A DNA stretch of 64,000 nucleotides from Trifolium pratense (Eukaryota; Streptophyta; Magnoliopsida; Fabales; Fabaceae): NCBI RefSeq assembly GCF_020283565.1, contig NC_060060.1, positions 124,001 through 188,000 of the forward strand. Reading direction: 5' to 3'. The notes beneath the pieces are model-generated. The model searched no databases. It saw nothing but the letters and a program-made list of their open reading frames with translations, and was not told the DNA's origin. Position numbers and translations under genes: made by a program. Below, in pieces: positions 1-11,894 of the stretch (position 1 is its first letter; each line of letters begins with the position of its first letter).

Positions 1-649
1 AATATATGTCGTATGCTAATGATTTTTAATCTAGTCTAAAGAAGGCAAAATTTACTACAGGATTGATATCATAATTGTTAAATTTCATTAAGTATAGTAT
101 GAGAAAATCTACCTACAATTTTGAGAAAAGTTTTTGCTCTATTTCTGTACTAGTACCCATTATTTGGTCAAACTGAACCAATTGGACAGTTAATCCTAAA
201 AAAAAAAAATTATATTTGTAATCTTGACACCCTAAGCTTTCCAACGAGTGGTCGTTTACTCAAATCGGACATCGTTTAGTATTTTAAATAAATTGTGAAA
301 GTTGAGTGTCTGATGCTGAATTTATGCAGGAAGTCTGGAAAAAAATTTGGAACACAAAATTTCGGTTTTTATTAACCGAATTTTTTGAGCATGACAAAAA
401 AATTCGGTTCGTACAAACCGAAGTACCCCCAAGGGCAAAAACGGAAATTCAGGAGGTAGAAAAGAAAGGCGGGGTCGGGAGAGAAAACATCGGACCTAAG
501 TATATAACAAATGAGGTCGTCGCCATTCTTAAAATGTATGATGTTACAGTACCTCACCCTATGTACATAATATTTCGCCCCCTGCTAATCTGGTCCAAGA
601 TCATTAATGTTCGCCACCGTAGAATAATTCATAACACCTTTCTAATTAA
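1..649. other. AT-rich intergenic DNA, no gene seen
   Basis: I see no exon, RNA gene or complete transposon here. A 129-codon open frame at 306-695 has low-complexity composition and runs into the MITE at 652-751, so I do not call it. Two short inverted repeats built on AACCGAA lie at about 361-385 and 401-422. Confidence 0.5.
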
Positions 650-651
650 TA

Positions 652-751
652 CCGTCTTCGGTCTTAAATATAAGCAAAAGTCAAAACGAATTTAGCTCAA
701 ATTTAAACTAAATATGTTTTGATTTTTGCTTATATTTAAGACCGAAGGAAG
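652..751. mobile_element. Stowaway-like MITE, 100 bp hairpin
   Basis: The segment is one near-perfect inverted repeat. The left arm (CTTCGGTCTTAAATATAAGC) is repeated in reverse complement at the right end, with a short central loop. It is bordered by TA on both sides (650-651 and 752-753), the target duplication expected of Tc1/mariner-type MITEs. It has no coding capacity. Confidence 0.75.
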
Positions 752-1627
752 TAGCATATTATAATATCATTTCATAATGGCTAGTACCTTTATAATGGCT
801 AGTAGCATATTATAATTATAATATCTTGTTTTGATTTTATTTTGTTTATACAAGTACAAAGAGAGTGGAAGCACATTGCAAATATTTAAGATATTGAACA
901 AATTTTGTGTTGTACGATATTCGGTGGACAAAAGATTATTTTGGTATTTCAGACAACTTGTGTAGAGGAGAAAAAGTTGTACCGTGGTTCAGTCGGTGAC
1001 AAGAAATTTAGTTTTTGTCTTGTCCATTGGTCCCCGGTTTGTCTAGTACCATAAACAGTTTTAAAATCAAACACAGTATAACTGAAGTTGTCCTGTCTAG
1101 TCTTTTATTTTTTTAGCAAGTCAAACACACCCGAAAAGTGTACATTGGCCATTGTATAGTAAAAGTTAATTGGTACTAGCCTTCTAGTTCTTAGAGAAGG
1201 GAATTCCGATAATTTCGGAGAGTTCGGTAAAAAAGTAAATTAAGCTTGACAAAAAATTATTTCCACTAGTATCGAACTCGAGTTCTTCCGAATAGTTCAT
1301 CTTAGTGACAATATTCTACGTAACTCATAAATTAATTATTGAGTAACTAGAATAGTAGAAATTAATTACTAATGATTAATGTTAATTATTTAACACGTGT
1401 TTTCTTTTGGCCACCCTCAACTATTTTTTCTGGTTTCGTCCCTACACCACCCAATAGGTAGATCTAGTCATTTTGTGTACGTTGAAACTTTTATATTGGA
1501 AAAGGAATTCAATAGAGATTTGTTGGACTTCAATATATATAAGAAAGTAAACTACATATATATAAAACTCTTCAAACTATCTCGTTAATGTTTTGAACAC
1601 CAATGTGATGCTAAAATTCTTTAGGGT
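752..1627. other. Intergenic, nothing recognised
   Basis: AT-rich DNA with short local repeats such as TATAATGGCTAGTA near 773-806. No gene or bounded element is visible. Confidence 0.5.
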
Positions 1628-2490
1628 TCTGCTAACATGTGCCATAAGACACATTTTAAGGTATTTAATTAACTAATATCTCATTTAATTTATTTCAAAA
1701 ATAGTAATAATCAACTTTATTAATTAAAAGATATGGTTCACTATATTTATTACCAATTTAAAAAACTTGCATAGGCAAAATATAATACTTGTCAAATACT
1801 TGATATATGATCACGATCAAATTATTTTTGCTGCAAAGCTTTTTTTTTTTTGTCAAACCATTTTTTTAAGTTGAAAAGAAATAAATTATAGCAAGTATTA
1901 TAAAATTCTAAAACATATTAGCAATTCAAAAGCTAAAATAATACTAACAATCGTTACCATTACAACATAATATTATAATACTCGATCTTGTTCACAAAAA
2001 AAAAACAAAAAACACAAGTTAGCATAAATTAAGTATTACCAGAAGTACTATAAGCCTGATTATTAACAAACAAACAAAAAAATTGGATGCATATAACTAT
2101 GGTCGTATTACCATGCACGTGATCATAAATCAAATTTAGCAACATATCATATTTTGTCTTTCCAATTCTCTTAAATGGGTAATAAATATAGGAGACATGA
2201 TATTTAAACACAAAATCTCCGGACAAATTTTTGACAACTTATGTGCATTAGAGTGTGCACGGAAACCAATAAAATGAATTATATTATTTAAAAATTGAAA
2301 AAAGTATTTGGACAGTATATTTGTCCTATTTGTGTTCATAAATTATGTCAGTATAACATTTCTCTAAATATAGTAGACTATATATCTTTTAATTAATAAA
2401 GTTGATTATTACTATTTTTGAGGTAAACTAAATTAAATATTAATTAATTAAATGCACTTTAAAATATGCCTTTAAACACATGTTAGCATT
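1628..2490. mobile_element. Foldback-type element with about 120-bp terminal inverted repeats
   Basis: The left arm (about 1628-1750, starting GCTAACATGTG) matches the reverse complement of the right arm (about 2365-2488, ending CATGTTAGC) along almost its whole length, including a shared block TAATAATCAACTTTATTAA. The unit between the arms is non-coding. Nearly identical 23-bp direct repeats (starting CAATGTGATGCTAAAAT) occur just outside, at 1601 and 2528. The superfamily is uncertain; long TIRs suggest a MULE-like non-autonomous element. Confidence 0.6.
2221..2370 (+). repeat. Dispersed repeat, copy 1
   Basis: About 150 bp here, containing TTTGACAACTTATG and TTTGGACAGTATATTTG, matches 15890-16040 with scattered substitutions in the same orientation. 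It lies inside the foldback element at 1628-2490, so the second site may be a remnant of the same family. Confidence 0.6.
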
Positions 2491-3776
2491 TCTCAATCTT
2501 TAAGCGTCTAACCTTGCCATATAACGCCAATGTGATGCTAAAATCCTTTAAGTGTCTAAAATGCATTTGTCGTTAATGTTTTTTGATGTTTCTTTGCCGG
2601 CATCACCTTCTTTGCCTTTGCTTATGTTTAGGTGGTGGATTATTGGTGGTGTGTAATTTAGGTACACATTTCTATTTTGGACTTTTGTTTCTCCAGATGG
2701 GGATTCGAAGGCTTTTTTATCAGATTTTTTTTCTACAATCAAACCTTTATTATACATTTCACTGGATTTGAAATTTGGGCTCTATATTTTAGGTTTGAAT
2801 GTTTAAAGTTCATGATTTTCTGGGTTTGATGTAGGTAAAAAGAAAAGGGAAAACTAAAATAGTTGATCTTGGTGCACTATTAGATTTAGTAGACCATCAA
2901 AATCCAATGGTTTCTTTTTTAACAAAAATATCAATGGTTAAGATTGAAAACATTAATGAGGGGTCTTTGGCGGACCACTTATAATGCTTATACACTTTAG
3001 GCATTTGGGGTTAAAAGTTAACGAAACAGACCAAATTGAAAACGGAAATAAAAATAAGGAACAAAAACGAAATAAAAAATAATTATGGGACCAAAATGAA
3101 ACAATAAAATAAGTTAAAGGATTAAATATATAATTTAGCCTATATTTATCATTTAAAACAATCACGAATTTGAATTGAAATATATAAAATTAACAAACAT
3201 ATATTTAATATAAAAGATAATTTAGTAGTAGTGACACACATTTTAGATAAATTTAATACTTCAACAATTTTTTTAATACCCGATATTTTTATAAAAACTC
3301 GATTCTCTTTTCATTGTAATCATTTGAAAAAACATAAAATCACTGTCGAAAGCTATTAACTAATATACTTGTAAAAACTTTTTGATTTAGAAAAGACGTT
3401 AACAAAAGCAAAACTAAATATTGAACATTCTTGGATCTAATCAGCAAGTTGAAGTATAAGACAGTTATTACTTATTACAAGACAACTTGTACTTATGATT
3501 GAATTCCATATGTTATGGAAAGACAAATTCAAATGGGCGTACGACTCTTCATTTAATAAACAAACTATATAGACTTTTGAATAAACGGATTTCAATAAAA
3601 AAATATTATTTCTCCTAGTTAGTGGTGGCTAAGGAGTGGAGGAGGAATTGACTATGGTAAAAAGACATACAATGAAATGAGAGCACATAAAGCATATACC
3701 ATATATGCACCAAAAAAGAAGAAGCATCTACCCATATAAAAAATACTCTCTCCTTAATAATATATATAAACAAAAT
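2491..3776. other. Intergenic, nothing recognised
   Basis: AT-rich DNA. Short open frames at 2548-2771 and 2953-3165 overlap on opposite strands and have no recognisable motif. The stretch 2998-3140 contains repeated GGACCAAAATGAAA-like phrases typical of decayed foldback MITEs. Confidence 0.4.
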
Positions 3777-3880
3777 TTATCTTAACTCAATTGGTTGAAA
3801 TATTACATTTTATATGCATAGGTTAAAGTTCGTACCCCAAACATCCAAATTATCCATCTTAAAATTCATTTTTCAATATT
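3777..3880 (+). repeat. tRNA-related SINE-like fragment
   Basis: The sequence has an A-box-like segment (CTTAACTCAATTGG) followed about 40 bp later by a degenerate B-box (GTTCGTACCCC), the order seen in tRNA-derived SINEs. A related piece lies at 8650-8750. The 3' end and target duplication are not clear. Confidence 0.4.
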
Positions 3881-3986
3881 TGTTTTTAGATTCATTGTAT
3901 AATTAATTAATTTATCTGGTTTGATCAAATAATTATATATACAATAAATTTAGTCTGGCCGAATATATTAATTATACAATAAATTT

Positions 3987-5701
3987 CCACTCCGTCCTTG
4001 CTAGCCGTCGGAGGGGCAACCCTATCTCGTCCCTACAGGTGGACAATACCATGGTGGAGGGTGTGGCCCCTATTAGACATACGGTTGTATCTCATTTTTC
4101 GTCTCATTTCAAGGCTGTTACTGTGGAGAGGCTTGTGGTGGATAATCTTATTTTCAAACGGTTACAGGTGGCGGAGGTTAGTAGCTTAATCAAGCCTTTT
4201 TCGATGGACGAGGTAAAGGCAGCTGTCTGGGAATGCGATAGTTACAAAAGTCCAGGTCCTGATGGGATTAATTTTGGGTTCATTAAGGATTTTTGGGCTG
4301 AGATTCAAGGTGACGTCATGCGCTTTATTTCGGAGTTTCACCGAAATGGTAGATTGACCAATGGTTTAAATGTCACCTTTATTACTTTGATCCCCAAGGT
4401 TGATAGTCCTTAAAGGTAGATATCCTTGATTCTTGGCTAGGCGAGGCGACGCCAGCTCTGTGTTGTAAAGTGGGAAAAATTCCTTTTCTTTATCCGGGCC
4501 TTCCTATTAGGGTTGATCCGAGGCGTTTGAGTTTTTGGGAACCGGTGGTGACACGTTTAAAGAATCGTTTGTCAGGATGGAGGAGTCATTTTCTTTCTTT
4601 TGGTGGTCGTCTGGTTCTGCCAAAATTTGTGTTTAACTCTCTGCCTGTCTATGCTCTTTCCTTATTTAAAGTTCTCTCAGGTACTATCTCTTCTATTGAA
4701 TATATTTTGATTAATTTTTTTTTTTTTTGGGGGTGGGGGGGAAGTGAGGATCTTAGGAAAATTTCATGGAATACTTGGAAAACTATCTGTTTGCGTAGGG
4801 AGTATGGGGGTCTGGGGTTAGGCAGTTGAGGGAGATTAACTTGGCCCTTTCAGCCAAGTGGTGTTGGAGGATGCTAGTGGATAAAGAGGGTTTGTGGTTT
4901 CGAGTGTTGGTCGGTCGTTACGGGATGGAGAGAGGCAGGCTGTGTGAGGGAGGGGTGCGTGGGTCTACGTGGTGGAGGGAGTTGGCGCATATATGAGATG
5001 GAGGAGGTGAGTTAGGGGGAGTGTGGTTTGGAGAGCACATTTCGAGAAAGGTGGGGGATGAGTTTGACACTTTTTTCTAGACTGATCCCTGGGTGGGACC
5101 TCGTTGCGGGTGAGGTTTTGGCGGCTATTTGATCTGGCAAAAAACAAATCGGCTTCAGTGGCTGAGATGTTTGTGCGGGGGTGGCGGGTTGGAGGGGAGG
5201 CGTGGGTGTGGCGACGTCAGTTGAGGGCGTGGGAGGAGGAGATGTTGAGGGAGTGTCAGTCTTTACCCTTTAACCTTTTCGTGCAGGATCATGTTTCAGA
5301 TAGGTGGCAGTGGCAGCCTGACCTGGACGAGGGTTATACTGTTCGCAGTGCATATCAGCTTTTGACAACACAGGATGCAGTTACCTTGGATGATGCGGCA
5401 GGTCTTCTGTGTGGACCGAAAGAAACCACAGATTGTTCAGCGGCTCGACAAATTCTTTACATCTTATGTTGGACAAGATCAAGACTTTTTCATACATGTG
5501 GTTGAAAGCGACAAGTAGTACTTTAGCTTTGAACTGCTATAGTTGCTGGTTTAGTCTTGTGCTTTGTTTAGGTCTTGTATAGTTTCTTTTTGTTCTCGTT
5601 TTTTGACTCTATTGTAACCTTTCTTAGTCTCTCGTGGCACATGGTGTGCTGAGAAGACTTATTACTTATTAATATATATCTTATTTTGACTTGTTCAAAA
5701 A
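3987..5701 (+). mobile_element. L1-type LINE, internally deleted, with target-site duplication
   Basis: This is a non-LTR retrotransposon fragment with LINE ORF2 coding pieces in order, a 3' UTR and a short A-run at 5695-5701. A 17-bp direct repeat of about 14/17 matches flanks it (3970-3986 and 5702-5718), as expected for target-primed insertion. The same 3' UTR recurs at 28494-28600 (plus strand) and, on the minus strand, at 8231-8505 and 58202-58322, so one L1 family has been active here. Full L1s are several kb longer. This copy is 5' truncated and lacks the central RT. Confidence 0.85.
4039..5515 (+). pseudogene. LINE ORF2 remains: partial reverse transcriptase and zf-RVT region
   Basis: Frame 1 at 4039-4413 holds the N-terminal part of the LINE reverse transcriptase, including the typical phrase KSPGPDGINFGF and FITLIPKV. 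After a deletion that removes the RT catalytic core, 4470-4829 gives the region after the RT active site (PFLYPGLPI, LSGWRSHFLSFGGRL). Further frames at 4830-5000 and 5104-5505 carry C-terminal L1 sequence (YTVRSAYQLL and the terminal LCLGLV-type end). Several frameshifts and stops separate the pieces. The YXDD catalytic motif is absent, so no enzyme can be made. Confidence 0.85.
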
Positions 5702-5733
5702 AATTATATAATAGATTTAAAAATGTGAATTTT

Positions 5734-5738
<5 letters not shown>

Positions 5739-5777
<39 letters not shown>
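5739..5777. repeat. (TA)n microsatellite
   Basis: About 19 TA dinucleotides in a row, directly left of the MULE-type MITE. Confidence 0.9.
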
Positions 5778-5780
<3 letters not shown>

Positions 5781-5784
5781 AAAA

Positions 5785-6183
5785 GGGAAGGGATCAAATT
5801 ACACCGGTGTAATATTTGAGTAATGTTACACCGCTCAATAACGTTTTAACGAATACAAATTTTAGAAAATTCACCGTTGGATTGAAAGTTTATATCGTAT
5901 AGATCATCTATGTTAAATTTTACAAAAATCTAAAATCGTTTGATATGTTATTGAGACCGATGAAGATTAATGGTTTATGCGTTTTTATTGAATACCGTTA
6001 ATCTTGATCTATCTCAGAAACATATCAAATGATTTTAGATTTTTATACAATTCAACATGGATGATCTATACGATATAAGCTTTCAATCTAACAGTGGATT
6101 TTGTAAAATTTGTATTCGTTAAAGCGTTATTGAGCGGTGTAACATTACTCAACTGTTACACCGGTGTAATTTGATCCCTCCCC
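5785..6183. mobile_element. MULE-type MITE, 399 bp, with 9-bp target duplication
   Basis: The element is almost entirely palindromic: GGGATCAAATTACACCGGTG on the left is mirrored by CACCGGTGTAATTTGATCCC on the right, and the arms continue to pair towards the centre. It is flanked by the perfect 9-bp direct repeat ATGATAAAA (5776-5784 and 6184-6192). Long TIRs with a 9-bp duplication are the signature of Mutator-like elements. A diverged relative is at 18700-19056. Confidence 0.85.
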
Positions 6184-6192
6184 ATGATAAAA

Positions 6193-8228
6193 CAAGGCAA
6201 TAATTAACTATTTAGTCAAAGACCGCTAGTTTGATAAGTAAGTCACAATTATATATATATAATTTTTTTATGAAGATATGATTTTCTTTTTTTTAAAGTA
6301 TTTTGATCTTAATATAATAATATTTATAATATTACCATATAACATATAATTTAGGGTCTCTAAAATAAAAGCCTATGGACCGTTGAACATGTCAATAATG
6401 TTAAGGACGAACAATTTTATGATAGGTACAACTCAAATCTATTTTTTATAGGTACACACATAACTTATTAAAATTAAATAATAAATAATTTAGTCACATA
6501 AATTAATATTGATTATTTAATTTATCTTTTAATTTTATTTGAGTTTTGTATGTGTGTCCAAATTTAAAAAGTTTATGTTTTAGTCCTTTTGTTTGACTTT
6601 TTATTACTTGAAAAGGAAAAGGAAACAAATGCCGTACGTAGAGAGTGCTATCATTAAATAGTATGCACTTAAAACAAACATCTTATTTAAGTAAATTTGG
6701 CAATGGGAGGTTGAGTTGAACTTTTTTTCTTCTTTTCACCTGATCTTCTAATCCTAACCTTTATAACTTTTTCTCTTCTTCTTAATCTACGGAGAGGTGT
6801 GATTTAAGGTCAATTTAAGCCTAAAATCATCCCTCCAAATTATTTTTTTTTTCTATTTTAATTAAATTAATGTGATTTCCACATTTTAGTATTTTTTTTG
6901 TTTGTTTTTGTGATTTCACCAAGTTGTTTGTTTTGATTTTCGCGTCGTAGTGCAGAGTATTGTTGTCTCGTCTTAGTGCGGAGTATTGTTGTCTCGTCTT
7001 GATGCGGTGTTCATTTGTGTCAAGTTGAAGGATTACGTTTGATCCAGTGCAGATCCAATCAATGACTTTTGTGTCATCAACGCTACAGACCCGGAGGCAT
7101 GAATATTCTGGACACTTCAATATAGTCAAATATGCAGCCTTATGCAATATATCGTTTTATGCTATCAACACGGATGTTGTGAGTTTGTTCGCAAATTCTT
7201 CATTTTTTTAGCAATTTTGAATTTATATTGTATCAATATACTCTTCTCAATTGGAGATTATTATGGTTCAGTTCACACAATAAAAGCATGAGATATTTTT
7301 ACATATTTCTCGTCCGTCCTCTACTTAAATTGTGAATGTTATAAAAATAAAAATTAGTAGGATGTTTTTAGGGTGTATCCGCTACCTAAATAGCGGACAT
7401 GAATATTTTGATAAATTTACAAAATAGTAACATTCTAAGTTTAGTCCTTAATTTTTAGTTCTTATGCACTATATATGTTTTTATCCCTACAGTTAAATCA
7501 ACTTATATTTTTGAATGTTTTTTTTTTTTCAGTATGAAACATCATAAAAAGTGTCTCCACAAAAAACAAGTACATCTTTAACTTTTGGCATTTGTAAAAT
7601 TGAAATTGAAATTATATCATGTTAAAAAATTCTAAATTTTAATAAATAAACTTTATATGATATTTTTAATATACCTATAAAAAAATCATTCAAAAATTTA
7701 ATTTTAATTAAAGAAACTTAATTTTAATAAAGACTATAAAACAATGTGAAAGAAAAAATTTATAAGAACTAAAAATATAATAAAAATTAAGTAAGAATTA
7801 AACTTAGAAGTCCATATTTTATAGAGAAAAAAAAAACATATTAAATCCTTTAAAATATCATATAAATTCATTAGTTAACGTAACCCAATCAAACTTGTTG
7901 CTTTCTTATAAGAAACTCAATTGGCTTATCATAAACTCGTTGCTTTAAGAAGGTTCGATCGTGGGCTTATCATATACAGTATTATATAATTAATATTCAT
8001 TATTCATTAAAATTCTACGTACTCTCAATATAAAACATTAAAAATTGTAATGTATTCATAATAATCCATATTTATGTGCAACTTGTAATTACCATACTAA
8101 TTAAATTGCCATAACGATTTCATAAAATAATAATTCCATAACAATGTGGGTGTTGGGGTGGTTCATCTTTTGGGTTTGGAATTGCATGTTTTTGCCTAGA
8201 CTTTGGTTCAGTTTTGCGTTACTTTGAG
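6193..8228. other. Intergenic, nothing recognised apart from a short tandem repeat
   Basis: No exon or bounded transposon seen. The antisense open frame at 6827-7147 consists largely of the tandem repeat at 6950-7005 and low-complexity sequence, so it is not called. Confidence 0.45.
6950..7005 (+). repeat. 26-bp unit tandem repeat, about two copies
   Basis: The unit CGTCTTAGTGCGGAGTATTG plus TTGTCT is repeated twice with few changes and followed by a partial third copy (CGTCTTGATGCGG). Confidence 0.75.
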
Positions 8229-8505
8229 TTTTTTTTTTTTAACACGCCAAAATGAGATATATTAATAATACAGTCTCTTCAACACAAGATATATCGAGGA
8301 GCACTACAAGGATTTACAAAGAGTCAAAAAAAGAGAACCATAAACAAATCATACAAGGCCCAAACAAAACAAATGACTAGACCACCAGCTATGGTAGTTT
8401 GAAGCTAAAGTAACACTCGTCGTCATCAACCACCTATAGGAAATAACCTCTAGTTTGTCCAACAATTGATGGAGAGTGTTTGCTAAACCTCTAAACAATC
8501 TATGA
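8229..8505 (-). mobile_element. 5'-truncated L1 LINE 3' end
   Basis: A T-run at 8229-8240 (the poly-A tail read on the minus strand) is followed by sequence closely matching the LINE 3' UTR and ORF2 end at 58202-58480, with shared phrases such as CATACAAGGCCCAAACAAA and ACCACCAGCTATGGTAGTT. No open frame remains. Confidence 0.8.
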
Positions 8506-8639
8506 TTGGGTTAAGTACGCACCGTACTTTTCTATTATTTGTCGGAGAGTACCTCTTGTGCTTTCTTTATTTATATATATGCATATATTCTTATTGTTTA
8601 AAAACAAAATTTCATAACAACTTCATAAAGGAATTTGTT

Positions 8640-8755
8640 ATAAGTCTTCGTTTTAGTTCAGTTGATAAGAACATTACATTTTATATGTTGTTGTTCGAAT
8701 CTAATCATCCCCACCTTAAATGTGGAATTCTAGTCACTAGGCTATATAACAAAAA
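8640..8755 (+). repeat. tRNA-related SINE-like fragment
   Basis: An A-box-like TTAGTTCAGTTGATAAG is followed by ACATTTTATATG and a B-box-like GTTCGAATC, the same order as at 3777-3880. This gives two related copies in the window. Confidence 0.45.
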
Positions 8756-10249
8756 AAAACAAGGAATTTGTTATAACGACTAATAAAATTTTAATTATTG
8801 AAACTCTTTTTGTATAATTATACATTTCTTTTACGTATACAAAAATACAAAAGTTTATTATTTAAATTTCTAATTTTTCATATAGAATGCATTTTAATTT
8901 TTTTTATAATATTTTTACTAAATAATGGTTTTTGAATTTGTTTTTCTAAAAATTGAATTTCTGACTCTGCCATACCACTAATTAGACGTGGTTATCTTAT
9001 TATGGCTGCTTTAGAGTTAAAAATACACATTATTGAGATGGCTTTTGAAAAATTCTCAAGAGATACAGATTGATGTTAACGGAAACCAATAATATATATT
9101 GAAGTGAAAGATAGATTTATATAATTTTTATCCCATTGAATTGAGTGTAGTATATTTTTATTTTTATTGACAATGATGAGCAGTTTAGCTATTTGCATGC
9201 AAGTTGTTTAACATATTTATGTTTAAGATAAATCGATCGAAGTTGAATTAGGTGTTTTGTTTAAAATGAAAAGTTTGACTATGCAAGTTGTTCAATTTTT
9301 TTAAATGATAAATATATTAAAAAAGTCAAAAGATCAAAGTATAACTAGCACACTAGCATCAGATATTCAGAACAAATTAAATACTCTATCTAGTTCTTAA
9401 TACAAGAGAGAGTTTATTTTCTAGATTCTTAGAATGTTAAATGTATTTGGTCTATTTTTTAGTCAAAATATATCAATTATTCCATGAATCTAAAAAATTA
9501 TTTTTTTTTTTATATTAAGGACGTGAGGGAGTAAAAAAAAATACTAGGAAACAAAGTAAAACTACAAAAAGAGAAGTATGAGCTGGAAAACACTCTATGG
9601 CTACCACTAAAAAACAAAACAATCAACCACAAGCTAAGATCCTAGAGGTCACCTGTCCCGAAGGGTTCCAAAGGACAGACTGCCAACAAAATCACACGGA
9701 GAGAGACATTAAGACGTACCAATCACACAAAACTCTACCAACGCCAACAAAGGATAGGCTCCCCTGTGAAAGCTAGAAAACGAGCTCCATAAGCATCACA
9801 AAAAATGGGTGCACGATAGGTTCAACTGAGAGTAGGCGCATAAATAATAGCAAGACAAGACAAAAATTCATTAATCGCAAAGTTTACAACACTACCATAC
9901 GCATATATATAGAGAATTTGCAACACTAATATTGATCAACTATAATACATGCTAACTAACTCCTAACAAGAACGGTTAGCTAATAACTAACACCGGCTAA
10001 CTTGCTTTGCAAGTAATTACTACATTGTAATGAAGGTCAATCATTTCTAGCTTGCTGTGTAGACTTCTAAAAGGACATAGATGCAAATAGTTTTATACTT
10101 ATAATATTTGCAACTTGCTCTTTAGAAGAAACAATAAGTAAATGTATGATTCCTAACTTCACATTATATCTACATATACAAGAATGACATTGAAGCCTGC
10201 ACTAGTTTGCTTAGTGAAGAGCGAATAGCCAACTTTTTATTAGATGTAG
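8756..10249. other. Intergenic, one degenerate MITE
   Basis: AT-rich DNA without a gene. A decayed Stowaway-like MITE lies at 9384-9531. The less AT-rich stretch 9550-9860 has no frame or motif that I recognise. Confidence 0.4.
9384..9531. mobile_element. Degenerate Stowaway-like MITE
   Basis: Terminal segments CTCTATCTAGTTCTTAAT and a right end of GGACGTGAGGGAG are imperfect inverted repeats. TTTTCTAGATTC and GAATCTAAAAAA pair further in. TA lies on both sides (9382-9383 and 9532-9533). Confidence 0.5.
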
Positions 10250-10251
10250 CC

Positions 10252-10480
10252 AGAGATGAGGATAATTATTTTGTTGGTGTGGAACACGATATTCTGGTGT
10301 CTATGGCGTTGGTGTGATCAACGAATTTTTGACAATAGAATGGATGATTACAATGTTTTGGTTGAAGAAATTAAAGTTGTGTCGCGCGTGGAGCTGTTTT
10401 TTCAGTAAGGTAAAAGGGAATCGTTGTCTTTACTATGAATGGACAATGGAACCGGTGCTTTGTAAGTGGAAGTGAATGCA
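10252..10480 (+). pseudogene. LINE ORF2 C-terminal fragment
   Basis: Translation of 10270-10410 gives a run with the tryptophan-rich signature of the end of plant L1 ORF2 (VWNTIFWCLWRWCDQRIFDN, then EEIKVVS). In a second frame there is a YEW...P..C pattern near 10430-10475. Stops and a frameshift interrupt it. It does not match the L1 family at 58202 closely and is probably a different old copy. Confidence 0.5.
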
Positions 10481-11894
10481 GGTCGTTTGTAGCTATTACT
10501 ATTGTTTTTTGCTACTATTGCTTTTAGGCAGGGAGTTTTCTTGTTTTTAGAGGGGTTACCTTAGTATTGTGTGGTTTTTGGGCCTGTGTGCTGATTTTAG
10601 TTTTTTAGTTTCTTTGTGGGCCAAGAGGCTAACAATCTCTAATCGAAAAATTTTCCTTTCACCCCTACAATTAATCCTTTACCCTTACATTTTTTATGAG
10701 ATTCCTATTTTACCCTTTATTATATTATTTTTTACAATCTCTTTTACTTATTCTATTCAACTTTCTCATAATCTCTACACACCTACTCCACTATAGTGTT
10801 CCGGTTTGATACATTTTACAGGATAGTTAAATCCTACCATCATGTCCTTTGATAATCGCCACCAATAAATAAATAAATTAATTAAAAAAGTAATACCGGA
10901 ACATATTTCATGAGTTTTTAACCCCTTAAGTTTCACAACTGTGCAATTTTTGTCAGCCAAGTTTTAATTGTGCGATTTTGGCCCCCCAAGTTTACCCCAT
11001 TTTGCATTTGTTTTCCCCTCATTGACTTTTTTGACAAGATTTAGATACTCCCTCCGGTCTTATATATAAGAAACACATTCTGAAAAACACACATGCCAAG
11101 GAGACTTATTTTTTTTATTAAAAATTCTAAAATGTTATGTGTTATTCCAAAACTAACCTTACGAATGTGTTTGTGTAATTAATGCATAATATTGGAATAA
11201 GTTGCATTTTATACAATTTAGGGTTAAATATATTTTTTGTCCCTATATTTTCTCATAATTTTCATTTTACTCGCTGAAGATTTTTTTCACACTTTTTAGT
11301 TCCTAAAGTTTTTTCTATCAATGTTTTTAATTCTTACTTTTCATTCAACTCGTGGTTCCAGATAAAAATATTAAAAAATATTTTTGTTGATTCTTTATCT
11401 ATATGTTTGCAGTTGCAGATATTCTTCAGAATTTAGCAGCCAATGGCCTAGACTTCAGTCATGTCATCAGTTTCAGATTATGAGTTAGAAGTAGAACTCA
11501 TAAATTTGACTTCTAATTAAACATAATTCTAAAAAAAACCTTACTATATATTTCAAAGCATAAATTATTTACACTAGAATCAAGAATAACAAGCTGACAT
11601 AGAAATTGAACAAACTCATATCTAACACATAAAGTATGCCAGGGGAATCTTACCTTATCTCATACATATCGTGGTAGTGCAATTGATGCAAAGTACACCA
11701 CAGTCTCTTTCGGACTAGTACACTGCACTCTCTTACCTTCTTTTGCTCTCTTTCACTCTCTCACGGTTTCCCAAACTTCCCTTTATTTTCTTGCTCATAC
11801 TTAGATGAAGTTTGAGAGAAATGAAATTTCAAAAAGAGAATTAAAGCTATTCTGAAATCTCAATTTTTATCATTGAGTCACTGAGATTTTTATA
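10481..11894. other. Intergenic with MITE ends
   Basis: A Stowaway-type end (TACTCCCTCCGGTCTTATA) starts at 11047 and a foldback-MITE half (GGGTTAAATATATTTTTTGT) starts at 11220. Neither has a visible partner end. There may be further exons of the Spinster relic in 11400-11890, but none could be recognised. Confidence 0.4.

Noticed and set aside
306..695. 129-codon open frame near the window start
   Set aside because: No motif, biased composition, and it runs into the MITE at 652.
6827..7147. 106-codon antisense frame
   Set aside because: Made largely of a short tandem repeat and lysine/asparagine-rich low complexity.
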